A DNA stretch of 6,770 nt. Source: Acidimicrobiaceae bacterium (GTDB lineage: Bacteria > Actinomycetota > Acidimicrobiia > Acidimicrobiales > Bog-793). Positions 1 to 6,711 of the stretch are shown one piece after another. The stretch is taken from the NCBI GenBank assembly GCA_027459565.1, contig DAIDIA010000051.1:1-6770 (forward strand), given 5' to 3'. Every line of letters begins with the position of its first letter. The first letter of the stretch is position 1. A program made the translations under genes and the position numbers. The notes beneath the pieces are model-generated. The model was not told where the DNA came from, did no database searches, and was given only the letters and a program-made list of their open reading frames with translations.

Positions 1-279
1 CGCCGAGCGGCCCGATCAGGTGTCCGCGCATCGATTCGGGGCCCTGAAAATCCCCCGGGGATCCCGGGCAGGATCCAGTCGAGCGCCGGGATCTTCGAGA
101 ATGCGCAGGTCCCGTGCCCGGCCTTTGGGAAAACGGGACGCGGGTTAGAGTACTCGAATGCCCTCCCGCCAAGAGTGCCGGGCAACTGCCTCGCATTTGC
201 TCTGCCAAGTCTCGAACACTCGTTGCCCACGTGAACCGAAGGCTCCGGGAATCGCCTCGTCGCAGATCCCGAGCCGCCG
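1..279. other. Upstream region with no supportable gene
   Basis: No reading frame here resembles a known protein. On the minus strand an ATG at 31-29 opens a frame to the window edge (MRGHLIGPLG), which could be the start of a leftward gene, but ten codons are too few to judge. The frame of the downstream phosphoesterase is closed by a TGA at 232-234, so that gene cannot begin further upstream. A TAGAGT at 146-151 fits a loose actinobacterial -10 pattern (TANNNT), but no convincing -35 sits 16-18 bases before it. Two CCCGGG hexamers flank a GAT at 54-68. If a leftward gene does start near 31, this stretch would be a divergent promoter region; that is speculation. Confidence 0.4.
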
Positions 280-1806
280 ATGAGCGGCCGGGTCGGGCGC
301 GCACGACACCGATCGATGGCAGCGGCCCTGTTCCTTGGCGCGTCGCTGTTTCTCTTGACAGGCCCGGTCGAGGCGACTGCACAAGCTCACGCGACCGGGC
401 AACGCGGCGCGACCCCCCTCGGGATCCACAAGATCCGCCACGTCATCGTCATCATGCAGGAGAACCGCTCCTTTGACAGTTACTTTGGCACCTTCCCGGG
501 TGCGGACGGGATCACCATGACGAACGGGCGGCCGTCGGTTTGCATCCCCGACCTTCGCCGTTCGAGCTGTGTCTCTCCCTTTCTTGACGTCACCGACGTC
601 AATGGCGGTGGACCGCACAGCCACTCTGCCTCGGTGGCCGACGTAAACGGCGGCAAGATGAACGGATTCGCCAACGAACGAGACAATTCGCTGGGTACGT
701 GCAACAGCCCCTCCGACCCTGCATGCATCAGGAAGAGATCCCTCAACCCTGATGTCATGGGCTATCACAACGCGCAGCAGATCCCGAACTACTGGAGATA
801 CGCGACGGACTTCGTGCTCAGCGATCACATGTTCGAGGCAGTTGATTCGTCTTCGATCGCCGCGCACCTCTACATGGTCTCGGGATGGTCTGCTTATTGC
901 GCAAACACCGCGCCGTCGAGCTGCACGAATCAGATCACCGGACCGGATCCATTCAAGGCATTCGACCGTGCAGTCGGATCGGAGATACTGACAGGCAAGA
1001 CTTCGATCAACCTTGCCTGGACCGACCTCACCTGGCTGCTCTACCACCAACAGGTGAGCTGGGCCTATTACATTCAAAAGGGCAACCAGCCCGACTGTGC
1101 GAACGGAGCCAACGAGGTCTGTCCCAGGATCTCCCAGTCCTACACCACGCCCGGAATCTGGAATCCGCTCCCCCTCTTCACCGACGTGCATCAGGACAAT
1201 CAGCTGGGGAACATCAAGCCCCTCGACTCGTTCCTGAGCTCTGCGAAAGACGGAACGCTGCCTGCGGTCAGCTGGATCACGCCGTCGGGCGCGAACAGCG
1301 AACATCCGCCCGCGAGCGTGCATCAGGGGCAGGCGTACGTGACTGCGCTGATCAACGCGGTGATGGAGGGACCGGATTGGCAGTCGACGGCGATCTTCCT
1401 CGGCTGGGATGACTGGGGCGGTTTCTACGACAACGTCGCTCCGCCGAACATCGACAAGAACGGTTTTGGCATCCGCGTGCCATTCATGGTGATCTCACCG
1501 TACGCGAAGCACCATTACATCGATCACCAGACGCTCTCGAGCGATGCGATCCTCAAGTTCATCGAGGACGACTTCCTCGGGGGAGCCCGTCTCAATCCAA
1601 AGACAGACGGTCGCCCGGACCCGCGTCCCGACGTGAGGGAGAACATGACAAAACTCGGAAATCTCGTCAACGACTTCAACTTCGCGCAGCGCCCTCGACC
1701 GCCATTGCTGCTTGAGACGAACCCCCCGACCGACTCGCCATCCATTCCCGCACCGTTCGTTGGCGCCCCTCCCTGTCTCGGTTGCACCCAGATTCCAGCC
1801 GGCTAG
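280..1806 (+). CDS. Secreted PF04185 phosphoesterase (phospholipase C / acid phosphatase family)
   Basis: The 508-residue product belongs to the bacterial phosphoesterase superfamily of AcpA-type acid phosphatases and non-hemolytic phospholipases C, which hydrolyse phosphate esters or phospholipid head groups outside the cytoplasm. Residues 1-36 form a Sec-type signal: Arg-rich start, hydrophobic stretch about 14-28, likely cleavage near ATAQA-HA. The signature HVIVIMQENRSFDSYFG is at 54-70, with Glu61-Asn62 matching the metal-binding Glu-Asn of AcpA. The Ser cluster 190-192, before AHLYMVSGWSAYC, is where the AcpA nucleophile Ser lies. EHPPAS at 341-346 and WDDWGG at 376-381 complete the core, with Asp377-Asp378 as likely metal ligands. 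The usual His of the YDHV motif is Asn385. Ten cysteines, including a C-terminal CLGC, suggest disulfides. No clear Shine-Dalgarno precedes ATG 280; ATG 316 would give a shorter signal peptide. Phospholipase versus phosphatase cannot be decided from sequence. It converges with the arylsulfotransferase-like gene. Confidence 0.92.
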   Translation: MSGRVGRARHRSMAAALFLGASLFLLTGPVEATAQAHATGQRGATPLGIHKIRHVIVIMQENRSFDSYFGTFPGADGITMTNGRPSVCIPDLRRSSCVSPFLDVTDVNGGGPHSHSASVADVNGGKMNGFANERDNSLGTCNSPSDPACIRKRSLNPDVMGYHNAQQIPNYWRYATDFVLSDHMFEAVDSSSIAAHLYMVSGWSAYCANTAPSSCTNQITGPDPFKAFDRAVGSEILTGKTSINLAWTDLTWLLYHQQVSWAYYIQKGNQPDCANGANEVCPRISQSYTTPGIWNPLPLFTDVHQDNQLGNIKPLDSFLSSAKDGTLPAVSWITPSGANSEHPPASVHQGQAYVTALINAVMEGPDWQSTAIFLGWDDWGGFYDNVAPPNIDKNGFGIRVPFMVISPYAKHHYIDHQTLSSDAILKFIEDDFLGGARLNPKTDGRPDPRPDVRENMTKLGNLVNDFNFAQRPRPPLLLETNPPTDSPSIPAPFVGAPPCLGCTQIPAG

Positions 1807-1808
1807 TG

Positions 1809-1835
1809 CGCCTCCGACGCCCGGTCCCGGAGGCG
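1809..1835. terminator. Possible bidirectional terminator hairpin between convergent genes
   Basis: CGCCTCCG at 1809-1816 and CGGAGGCG at 1828-1835 are perfect 8-bp inverted repeats around an 11-base loop. They start two bases after the phosphoesterase stop codon, in the 75-base gap before the stop of the leftward gene. A GC-rich stem between converging genes is typical of a shared terminator. Only a weak T-rich run (GTTGT) follows on the plus strand and none on the minus strand, so it departs from the classical intrinsic type. U-tract-poor hairpins are common in high-GC genomes. Confidence 0.5.
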
Positions 1836-1881
1836 GTTGTGGCCCTTGTCGGGTGAATCGGTCCCTCCGACGGCTCGCGCC

Positions 1882-3456
1882 TCAGCTGAACCTGACCGAC
1901 CGTGAGCGTCCAAGCTCTGCGCGAAACTCGTCGAGCGCGGCGACCGCGACATATCGCTCCTCGGTGTGAACAGTGATCGCCGTCTCGAAATGACTCTTGG
2001 GAACAACCGAGATCGGTCGCATCCGGGAGGCACCTGGACCCGCGAGCACCTGCCAGAATCTGATCCCGGTCGCTCCGTTCCAGCTTGCATAGACCGTGTC
2101 GCCACCGACACTGTCTGCGAGCACCGCGATATCGGGTGAACTTGTCGGCAGGGCTGACCATGGCATGCGGAACGCTCGGTAGGACTGATCATTGGTGGGA
2201 AAGCGGCCGTCAAGCACCATCTGCCCGTCGGCGCTGAACTCGCTGAAGTACGGCTCCGCCCCCCATCCGACGAACATGTGGCCGTTCGACAGCACCTGCG
2301 CACTTCCCTCGTAGGGAGCGAGAAGACGTGCCGGGTGCGTGTAGGACTTGACGAGGTCAACCGTCCTGTTCTGTTCATCCACATCGAGGATGAGCGCGCG
2401 CGATTCGGCCTCCTCCCGGGGCGTTGCACCGTCGTCGAAGAGCGAGATCTGCGTACCCGCAAGCCGGGTCGCGTGATGCTGCCAGTAGAAGTGCGCGCCG
2501 GGACCCATGGCGAAGTCACTCCTCTTGCCGCCGAGTCGCCAGACTATTTCACCGCTTGTGCGATTGATCTTGTAAAGCGCCCAGGTGTTCCTCGCGGACG
2601 CGAGGAGGTTGTTGTCGTCGTCAAGGCTGACCGAATTGACGTGAAAGAAATCGAACGGCATACCCTTGCGATACGGAATGTACGTCTCGTCGAGCGCGAT
2701 GTGGTCGAGGCTCTTCCATTCAAAGAGCACCCGTCCGGAGGCGACATCGACCTCTTGCACCATGCTGTCAAAGACGACATCGTCTTTGACACCGCCAAAC
2801 CTCCGGAGATCCACCGTCTTTTGCGCATAGGCGGTGATCAGCGCAGTGCCCTCTGGAGTGAGCGTGAAATCGTGCAGGTCGACTCCGATCGGGCTGTCAC
2901 CATTGACGATCGCGATCTCGCGGTACGAGGTGTCAAGGATCACCCCGACGCCGTTGCCGGTTCCACCGGTGATCTCTCCGCGCCAATAGGTAAGCACCGG
3001 CGCGCCGGCGTAGCGTTGCACCCGCAGGTTCGTGGCGAAGTGCGCAAGGGGAGCGAACCAGACCAGCTCGCCGCTCTGGTCGAGGATCATCAAACCCTCC
3101 TGCCCGAGACCGTTCTGAATCGCGAGCTGCTCGTTCACGCCGCGTTGGGCGGGAACGATGCTCGGGGTGAGGAAGATGTGGCCCGAGTCATCGAGCGGGC
3201 CGATATTGGTGATATGCACCTTCATCGGATCAAGATCAGGACGCGAATGGAACTGTGGCAGATGAACCGTCTTGACGATCTGCCGGGCGCGCGGTCTCGG
3301 ACGTGGCCATGCGTATCCGATCGCTCCTGCTCCGCTCAGCGCGGCGATGCCCGCTATCCCCTTCGTCGCGTATCCAAGAAGTGTGCGCCGCGACATGACG
3401 CGCCGATGACGGTGCGAACGCGATCGATTCGTATCTGTTGGGTATTCGTCATTCAT
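1882..3456 (-). CDS. Tat-exported arylsulfotransferase-family protein (Arylsulfotran_2-like beta-propeller)
   Basis: From ATG 3456 the product is 524 residues. Members of this family are placed among PAPS-independent aryl sulfotransferases, which move sulfate between phenolic compounds; many actinobacterial members are uncharacterised. A twin-arginine motif SRRTLLG at 22-28 is followed by a hydrophobic stretch to about 49, predicting Tat export or a membrane anchor. Repeating blade-like segments include GLMILDQSGELVWF (121-134), FTLTPEGTALITAY (197-210), SGEIVWRLGGKRSDF (301-315) and SNGHMFVGWGAEPYFSEF (390-407). Conserved-looking His195 (LHDF), His272 (FHVNSV) and His327/328 (WQHHA) are candidates for the active-site histidines known from E. 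coli ASST, where catalysis goes through a sulfo-histidine. The 3456 start is chosen because a GAGAG lies nine bases upstream and the Tat motif falls near the N-terminus. ATG 3561 would bury that motif 57 residues in; ATG 3396 leaves almost no n-region. It lies on the same strand as the amidase, 295 bases downstream of it. Confidence 0.85.
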   Translation of the reverse strand: MNDEYPTDTNRSRSHRHRRVMSRRTLLGYATKGIAGIAALSGAGAIGYAWPRPRPRARQIVKTVHLPQFHSRPDLDPMKVHITNIGPLDDSGHIFLTPSIVPAQRGVNEQLAIQNGLGQEGLMILDQSGELVWFAPLAHFATNLRVQRYAGAPVLTYWRGEITGGTGNGVGVILDTSYREIAIVNGDSPIGVDLHDFTLTPEGTALITAYAQKTVDLRRFGGVKDDVVFDSMVQEVDVASGRVLFEWKSLDHIALDETYIPYRKGMPFDFFHVNSVSLDDDNNLLASARNTWALYKINRTSGEIVWRLGGKRSDFAMGPGAHFYWQHHATRLAGTQISLFDDGATPREEAESRALILDVDEQNRTVDLVKSYTHPARLLAPYEGSAQVLSNGHMFVGWGAEPYFSEFSADGQMVLDGRFPTNDQSYRAFRMPWSALPTSSPDIAVLADSVGGDTVYASWNGATGIRFWQVLAGPGASRMRPISVVPKSHFETAITVHTEERYVAVAALDEFRAELGRSRSVRFS

Positions 3457-3465
3457 GGACAAGAT

Positions 3466-3470
3466 CTCTC
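3466..3470 (-). promoter_or_regulatory. Ribosome binding site supporting the arylsulfotransferase-like start
   Basis: On the minus strand GAGAG lies nine bases before ATG 3456. It favours that start over the in-frame ATGs at 3561 and 3396. It is a partial Shine-Dalgarno match, so the support is moderate. Confidence 0.45.
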
Positions 3471-3544
3471 GGTGCCTCTCCAGTAGCGCTCGAGCCCGCG
3501 CATCCGCCACAGCTCCCACGCGCGACCCAAGTGGTTCGCACAGT

Positions 3545-3751
3545 TCACTCCAACGATGCATTGCCGTAGAAGATCATTCCCCGGCAGTGCGCAAATACCA
3601 AGGATCTCCCGGTGAGGAGATTGTGAAGAATCTTCCAACCGTCGCCCGTGAACTCCGGGGGAGTGAAGATCTCGGCGTCCGAAATGAGGAGCGCGATCGT
3701 TCGCCATCCAAATTGACGTGATGCCTGCGCAATGTCGGTGACTTGGCTGCC
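3545..3751 (-). pseudogene. Protein-like reading frame without a start codon, downstream of the amidase
   Basis: Directly after the amidase TAG, the same frame stays open for 68 codons to a TGA at 3547-3545. The translation looks like real protein rather than noise: hydrophobic, acidic and aromatic residues alternate (FGWRTIALLISDAEIF at 14-29, FTGDGWKILHNLL at 34-46, RSLVFAHCRGMIFYG at 49-63) and, from about codon 17 on, the third position is mostly G or C. No ATG, GTG or TTG precedes this part; the first are TTG at codon 51 and ATG at codon 59. An ATG at 3765 overlapping the amidase end gives a 63-residue product in another frame that is Arg/Ser-rich and looks like a shadow. I read the stretch as a possible gene remnant, a frameshifted small gene, or a stop-codon read-through tail. 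I do not recognise the family. Confidence 0.3.
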
Positions 3752-5182
3752 CTACTCCAACCCATCGAGCAGTGGCGGACGCGGGAGAAATGACGTCGTC
3801 ACGGACTCGAACTGTGCGCTTGCCCACAGGAGCTCCCGGTCGCCGGCGGGCGGCCCGACGAGCTGGACTCCGACGGGAAGGCCGTCCGCGGTCATGCCGA
3901 TGGGAAGGGAGATCGCCGGCAGCGCCGTCGTCGAGATGAGGTAGCACGATGCCATCCACTCGAGATAGTCGCCCATCTCGCGCCCGTCGACGACGGGGGG
4001 ATACTCCCATGCGACGGGAAAGGGTGGTACCTGACTGACGGTGAGACCAAGGAGGTCCACCCTCGAGAAGAACTCGTGCATCCGGGCAAAGATCACCCGT
4101 TGTTCCAACTTCGCCCGATCGACCTGTGCCGATGTGAGCGACAGACCGATCTCGACGTTCCAGCGGATGGCCTCCTTCACCGATTCAGGGTGGTTCCTCA
4201 CCATCGGTGCGAACGCCTCCGCGAACTGATGGGCGCGAAGGACTCGAAACACCTCGTCTGCCCCCGAGAGATCGGGCAGATCCTCGACGACCTCCCAGCC
4301 GAGCTCCTCAAAGACTGCGGGACACCGACTGAGGACCCGTCGTACCTCCGGATCGATCGGAAACGCCCCTCCGAGATCGGGTGACCAGGCGATGCGTCGA
4401 CGCCGGTGCCCGTTCGCAGGCTCCCAGGCGAAGTAGTCCTTGGGAGGTGACAGGGAATAGTCCACGCGCGCGTCCGCGCCGGCGATCGCCTCGAGCATCA
4501 GGGAGATGTCACCGACAGACCGGGCGATCGGGCCCGCAACACTCAACCGTTCGTCGCGCACACTCGCCGGGAGATTGGGGACGCGACCAAATGATGGTCG
4601 CATGCCGAAAACGCCGCAGAACGAGGCCGGATTGCGCAGCGATCCGCCCATGTCGCTCCCGTCGGCGATCGGGTGCATCCCGAGGGCGACACCGACTGCG
4701 GCGCCACCACTGCTTCCTCCTGCCGACCGCGCCAGGTCATAGGGATTGTGCGTTGTGCCGAACACCGTGTTGAACGTATGCGAGCCCGCCGCAAACTCCG
4801 GGGTGTTCGTCTTTCCGATGCTGATGACGCCGGCGTCATGGAGCCGCTCAATGACGAGATCATCCGCGTCGGGAACGTTCTTCGCGAGAAGTGGAGAGCC
4901 GAACGTCGTTCGGATCCCCTTGGTGCGATGGGTGTCCTTGTGCGCCACCGGAAGACCATGCAGCGGTCCCAGCGGTTCACCCGAGAGCGTCCTCGCATCC
5001 GCTCTTTGCGCTGCCTCTCTTGCCTGCTCGGGGACGAGCGAGACGAAGGCATTCACGCGCGGGTTGAACCTTTCGATCTGCGCGAGGTGCGCTTCGAGGA
5101 GCTCGACGCACGAGATCTCGCGACGCTTGATCATCGCGACCATCTCGCGGGCACTCTTGAGACAAAGCTCAGCGTCTTCCAT
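3752..5182 (-). CDS. Amidase signature family hydrolase
   Basis: The 476-residue product is a complete amidase-signature enzyme, a family that hydrolyses carboxylic amides to acid plus ammonia or amine, usually in the cytoplasm. The catalytic Lys82 lies in GLPVAHKD (76-83). The Gly/Ser-rich signature SAGGSSGGAA (153-162) supplies cis-Ser157, and GSDMGGSLRNPA (175-186) supplies the nucleophile Ser181. The 75- and 24-residue spacings equal those of mammalian FAAH (Lys142, Ser217, Ser241). The C-terminal LPAISLPIGM and LPVGVQLVGPPAGDRELL (421-451) is typical, and total length is normal. The substrate cannot be told; GatA-type glutamyl-tRNA amidotransferase is unlikely because no gatB or gatC lies nearby. 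ATG 5182 is preferred over ATG 5218 because MEDAELCLKSAREMV is the usual helical start of the family, and a possible -10 element sits six bases upstream. No Shine-Dalgarno is visible, consistent with leaderless translation. It has no signal peptide and is divergent from the alpha/beta hydrolase gene. Confidence 0.93.
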   Translation of the reverse strand: MEDAELCLKSAREMVAMIKRREISCVELLEAHLAQIERFNPRVNAFVSLVPEQAREAAQRADARTLSGEPLGPLHGLPVAHKDTHRTKGIRTTFGSPLLAKNVPDADDLVIERLHDAGVISIGKTNTPEFAAGSHTFNTVFGTTHNPYDLARSAGGSSGGAAVGVALGMHPIADGSDMGGSLRNPASFCGVFGMRPSFGRVPNLPASVRDERLSVAGPIARSVGDISLMLEAIAGADARVDYSLSPPKDYFAWEPANGHRRRRIAWSPDLGGAFPIDPEVRRVLSRCPAVFEELGWEVVEDLPDLSGADEVFRVLRAHQFAEAFAPMVRNHPESVKEAIRWNVEIGLSLTSAQVDRAKLEQRVIFARMHEFFSRVDLLGLTVSQVPPFPVAWEYPPVVDGREMGDYLEWMASCYLISTTALPAISLPIGMTADGLPVGVQLVGPPAGDRELLWASAQFESVTTSFLPRPPLLDGLE

Positions 5183-5188
5183 GAACTG

Positions 5189-5194
5189 TGTATA
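5189..5194 (-). promoter_or_regulatory. Candidate -10 element for a leaderless amidase transcript
   Basis: Read on the minus strand, TATACA ends six bases before the amidase ATG at 5182. Transcription usually starts about seven bases after a -10 hexamer, which would place the first transcribed base on the A of the ATG. The absence of a Shine-Dalgarno at this start agrees with a leaderless mRNA, common in actinobacteria. No good -35 hexamer is seen 17 bases further upstream (TGCGCT), which weakens the call. Confidence 0.35.
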
Positions 5195-5403
5195 GCCCGA
5201 TTGCGACCGCGAGCGCATCTTTTGTGGCCAAGAGACTTCGTCGTTCGCGCCAACAGCGTGCCCACCGGGGTGAACGATCTCGGCGGCCCGCGATCGTGTG
5301 GCACCTCCACGGATTCTCCGCAGACTTCCCAGCGAGATTGATAGCGTCGGACGAGAGGAGCGCCGGGTGGATCGGTCGTGACGTTCATCACCGCCGCCGG
5401 GCC

Positions 5404-5409
5404 GGGGAG
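5404..5409 (+). promoter_or_regulatory. Ribosome binding site deciding the alpha/beta hydrolase start
   Basis: GGGGAG lies nine bases before ATG 5419, a normal Shine-Dalgarno distance. A second AGGA at 5414-5417 is too close to the start to be useful. This supports 5419 over GTG 5188, which opens the same frame further upstream. Confidence 0.5.
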
Positions 5410-5418
5410 CGACAGGAA

Positions 5419-6711
5419 ATGCAAACATTCGAATCTGCCAGCAGCACGGTCATCGGATCGATCGCGCGGTCGTACGAGCCCGTCGTCGATGCGGGCGAGC
5501 CGCATCAACTCGCGCGTCCAATGCACAGCGAGCTTTCGGTCTTTCCTCCGCCGCCGGGATTCGTCTGGGAGCAGTACGTGATCGAGGGATCGATCGGTCA
5601 GCATGCGTTCAAGACGCTGCTCCAGATTGTGCAACCCCGCGATCCCGGGGTTGCCTCGCGCGTCGCGGTGCTCGAACCATGGCATCGCGCGGGCTACTGG
5701 ACGCTCTATTCGAAGGTCCAGCGATACCTCGCGCGCGAGCACCACTCCGCGGCGATGGTGGTCGCGAATCCAAAGGTGCTCGAGAGCTTCATCAAGCCAT
5801 CCAATCCCGGACGATTCGACGACCTGTTCCTCCCCGACCTCGAGAACACCGACTCCGAGGTGATCGCCCAGGCGGGAGCGCTCATCAAGAGCGGCGCCTT
5901 CGACGGCGTCCATCCGCGCAGCGTTGTACTCGGGGGACAGTCCACCGAGGGCTACTGGGTACGTCGCTACATCCAGCAGGAGCACGGTCGCGCACTCTTT
6001 GACGGGGCGTCGGTGTTCGATGGCTACTACCCGGCGCAGTCGGCGCTCAGCAGTCCTCGTGGAGTCATCGCCGACCTCAACGTGCCCGTCATCGAGGTCC
6101 AGGGCGAGAGCGAACTCCTGCGGTCGTTCGCAAAGGGAAGGTCGGGTGCGGACTACCGCCGCGAGGACGCGGAGTTCTATCGCCTCTACGAGGTTCCCGG
6201 GATGCCGCACGTGTGCACGAGGAGGGGTGCGAGCGCGGAGCGACTCGCCTCCATGACCTGCGAGTGCTCGAACTGGTCGGACTTCCCGCTCTTTGAGGTC
6301 CACCACGCCTGTCTTGACAATCTCATTGCGTGGGTCGATCGCGGCGTACCCGCGACGTCGGCGCCGAGAATCGAGACAAATGAAGACGGAAGCGTGATCA
6401 TCCGCGACGAGTTCGGCAACGCCCGAGGAGGGCTTCGGACGAGCTACTTCGAGGTTCCCAAGGCAACGATCCACGCAACGTGCGGGCCGACGCCCGAAGA
6501 TTTCAGCGGCGACCGATGCGACTTCCTCGCATGGGAGGAACCCTTTGACGCCTCGACACTGACCCGGCTCTACCGTTCGCGCGAGGTGTACGCGTCAAAG
6601 GTCAACGCGGCGCTCGATGAGTTGGTTGCGCGCCGCTGGTATCTCGAGGACGATGCGCGCGAGCTGCGCGATGAGGCCGAGCAGTTCGACTGGAGTCGCG
6701 ATCGCGGCTAG
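5419..6711 (+). CDS. Alpha/beta hydrolase domain protein (PF20091 / Abhydrolase_10 type)
   Basis: The 430-residue product fits the large alpha/beta hydrolase family often annotated only as alpha/beta hydrolase domain-containing protein, presumed esterases or lipases of unknown substrate. The nucleophile elbow is GGQSTEG (172-178) with Ser175. NVPVIEVQGESEL (221-233) matches the strand that usually carries the acidic residue (probably Glu230), and FYRLYEVPGMPHV (253-265) supplies His264. The C-terminal helical end (LYRSREVYASKVNAALDEL, then WYLEDDARELRDEAE) is the usual closing segment of the family, so the gene is full-length. No signal peptide or membrane segment is seen, so it is probably cytoplasmic. 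Six cysteines (266, 281, 283, 298, 355, 367) in the last 40% are unusual for a cytoplasmic hydrolase. The 5419 start rests on GGGGAG nine bases upstream; the longer frame from GTG 5188 adds 77 Arg-rich residues unlike the family. The amidase gene is divergent, so co-regulation is possible. Confidence 0.85.
   Translation: MQTFESASSTVIGSIARSYEPVVDAGEPHQLARPMHSELSVFPPPPGFVWEQYVIEGSIGQHAFKTLLQIVQPRDPGVASRVAVLEPWHRAGYWTLYSKVQRYLAREHHSAAMVVANPKVLESFIKPSNPGRFDDLFLPDLENTDSEVIAQAGALIKSGAFDGVHPRSVVLGGQSTEGYWVRRYIQQEHGRALFDGASVFDGYYPAQSALSSPRGVIADLNVPVIEVQGESELLRSFAKGRSGADYRREDAEFYRLYEVPGMPHVCTRRGASAERLASMTCECSNWSDFPLFEVHHACLDNLIAWVDRGVPATSAPRIETNEDGSVIIRDEFGNARGGLRTSYFEVPKATIHATCGPTPEDFSGDRCDFLAWEEPFDASTLTRLYRSREVYASKVNAALDELVARRWYLEDDARELRDEAEQFDWSRDRG

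Larger units (their letters stand above)
5183..5418. promoter_or_regulatory. Divergent intergenic region between the amidase and the alpha/beta hydrolase
   Basis: This 236-base gap separates the divergent starts and must carry control signals for both genes, unless one start lies further in. The rightward frame is open from GTG 5188 onward, but its first 77 codons give an Arg-rich, low-similarity product, so I treat them as untranslated. Toward the rightward gene, TTGATA at 5338-5343 resembles a -35 box and TAGCGT at 5342-5347 a loose -10, but they overlap and neither has a good partner. No operator-like long inverted repeat was found by eye. Confidence 0.45.

Noticed and set aside
54..76. 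CCCGGGGATCC and nearby GGATCC, resembling a cloning-vector polylinker
   Set aside because: The match is only 11 bases and the flanks do not continue the polylinker. Such strings occur by chance in GC-rich, GATC-rich DNA.
145..1323. A 392-codon open frame on the minus strand opposite the phosphoesterase gene
   Set aside because: It is Arg/Val-rich, matches no family I know, and lies opposite a gene with clear motifs. Long antisense frames are expected where GC-rich third positions remove stop codons.
2278..3486. A 402-codon open frame on the plus strand opposite the arylsulfotransferase-like gene
   Set aside because: Its translation is a charged, repetitive mirror of the real gene, and it has no recognisable domain. 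The minus-strand product carries a Tat signal and family motifs.
3574..3765. A 63-codon ORF from ATG 3765 overlapping the amidase 3' end
   Set aside because: The overlap suits translational coupling, but the product is Arg/Ser-rich noise. The neighbouring frame over the same bases looks more protein-like.
5188..5418. Upstream extension of the alpha/beta hydrolase from GTG 5188
   Set aside because: The added 77 residues are Arg/Ser-rich and unlike the family, GTG 5188 has no Shine-Dalgarno, and ATG 5419 has GGGGAG at nine bases.
5131..6474. A 447-codon open frame on the minus strand opposite the alpha/beta hydrolase, running into the amidase start
   Set aside because: It overlaps both well-supported genes, is Arg-rich and lacks domain motifs; best read as a coding shadow.
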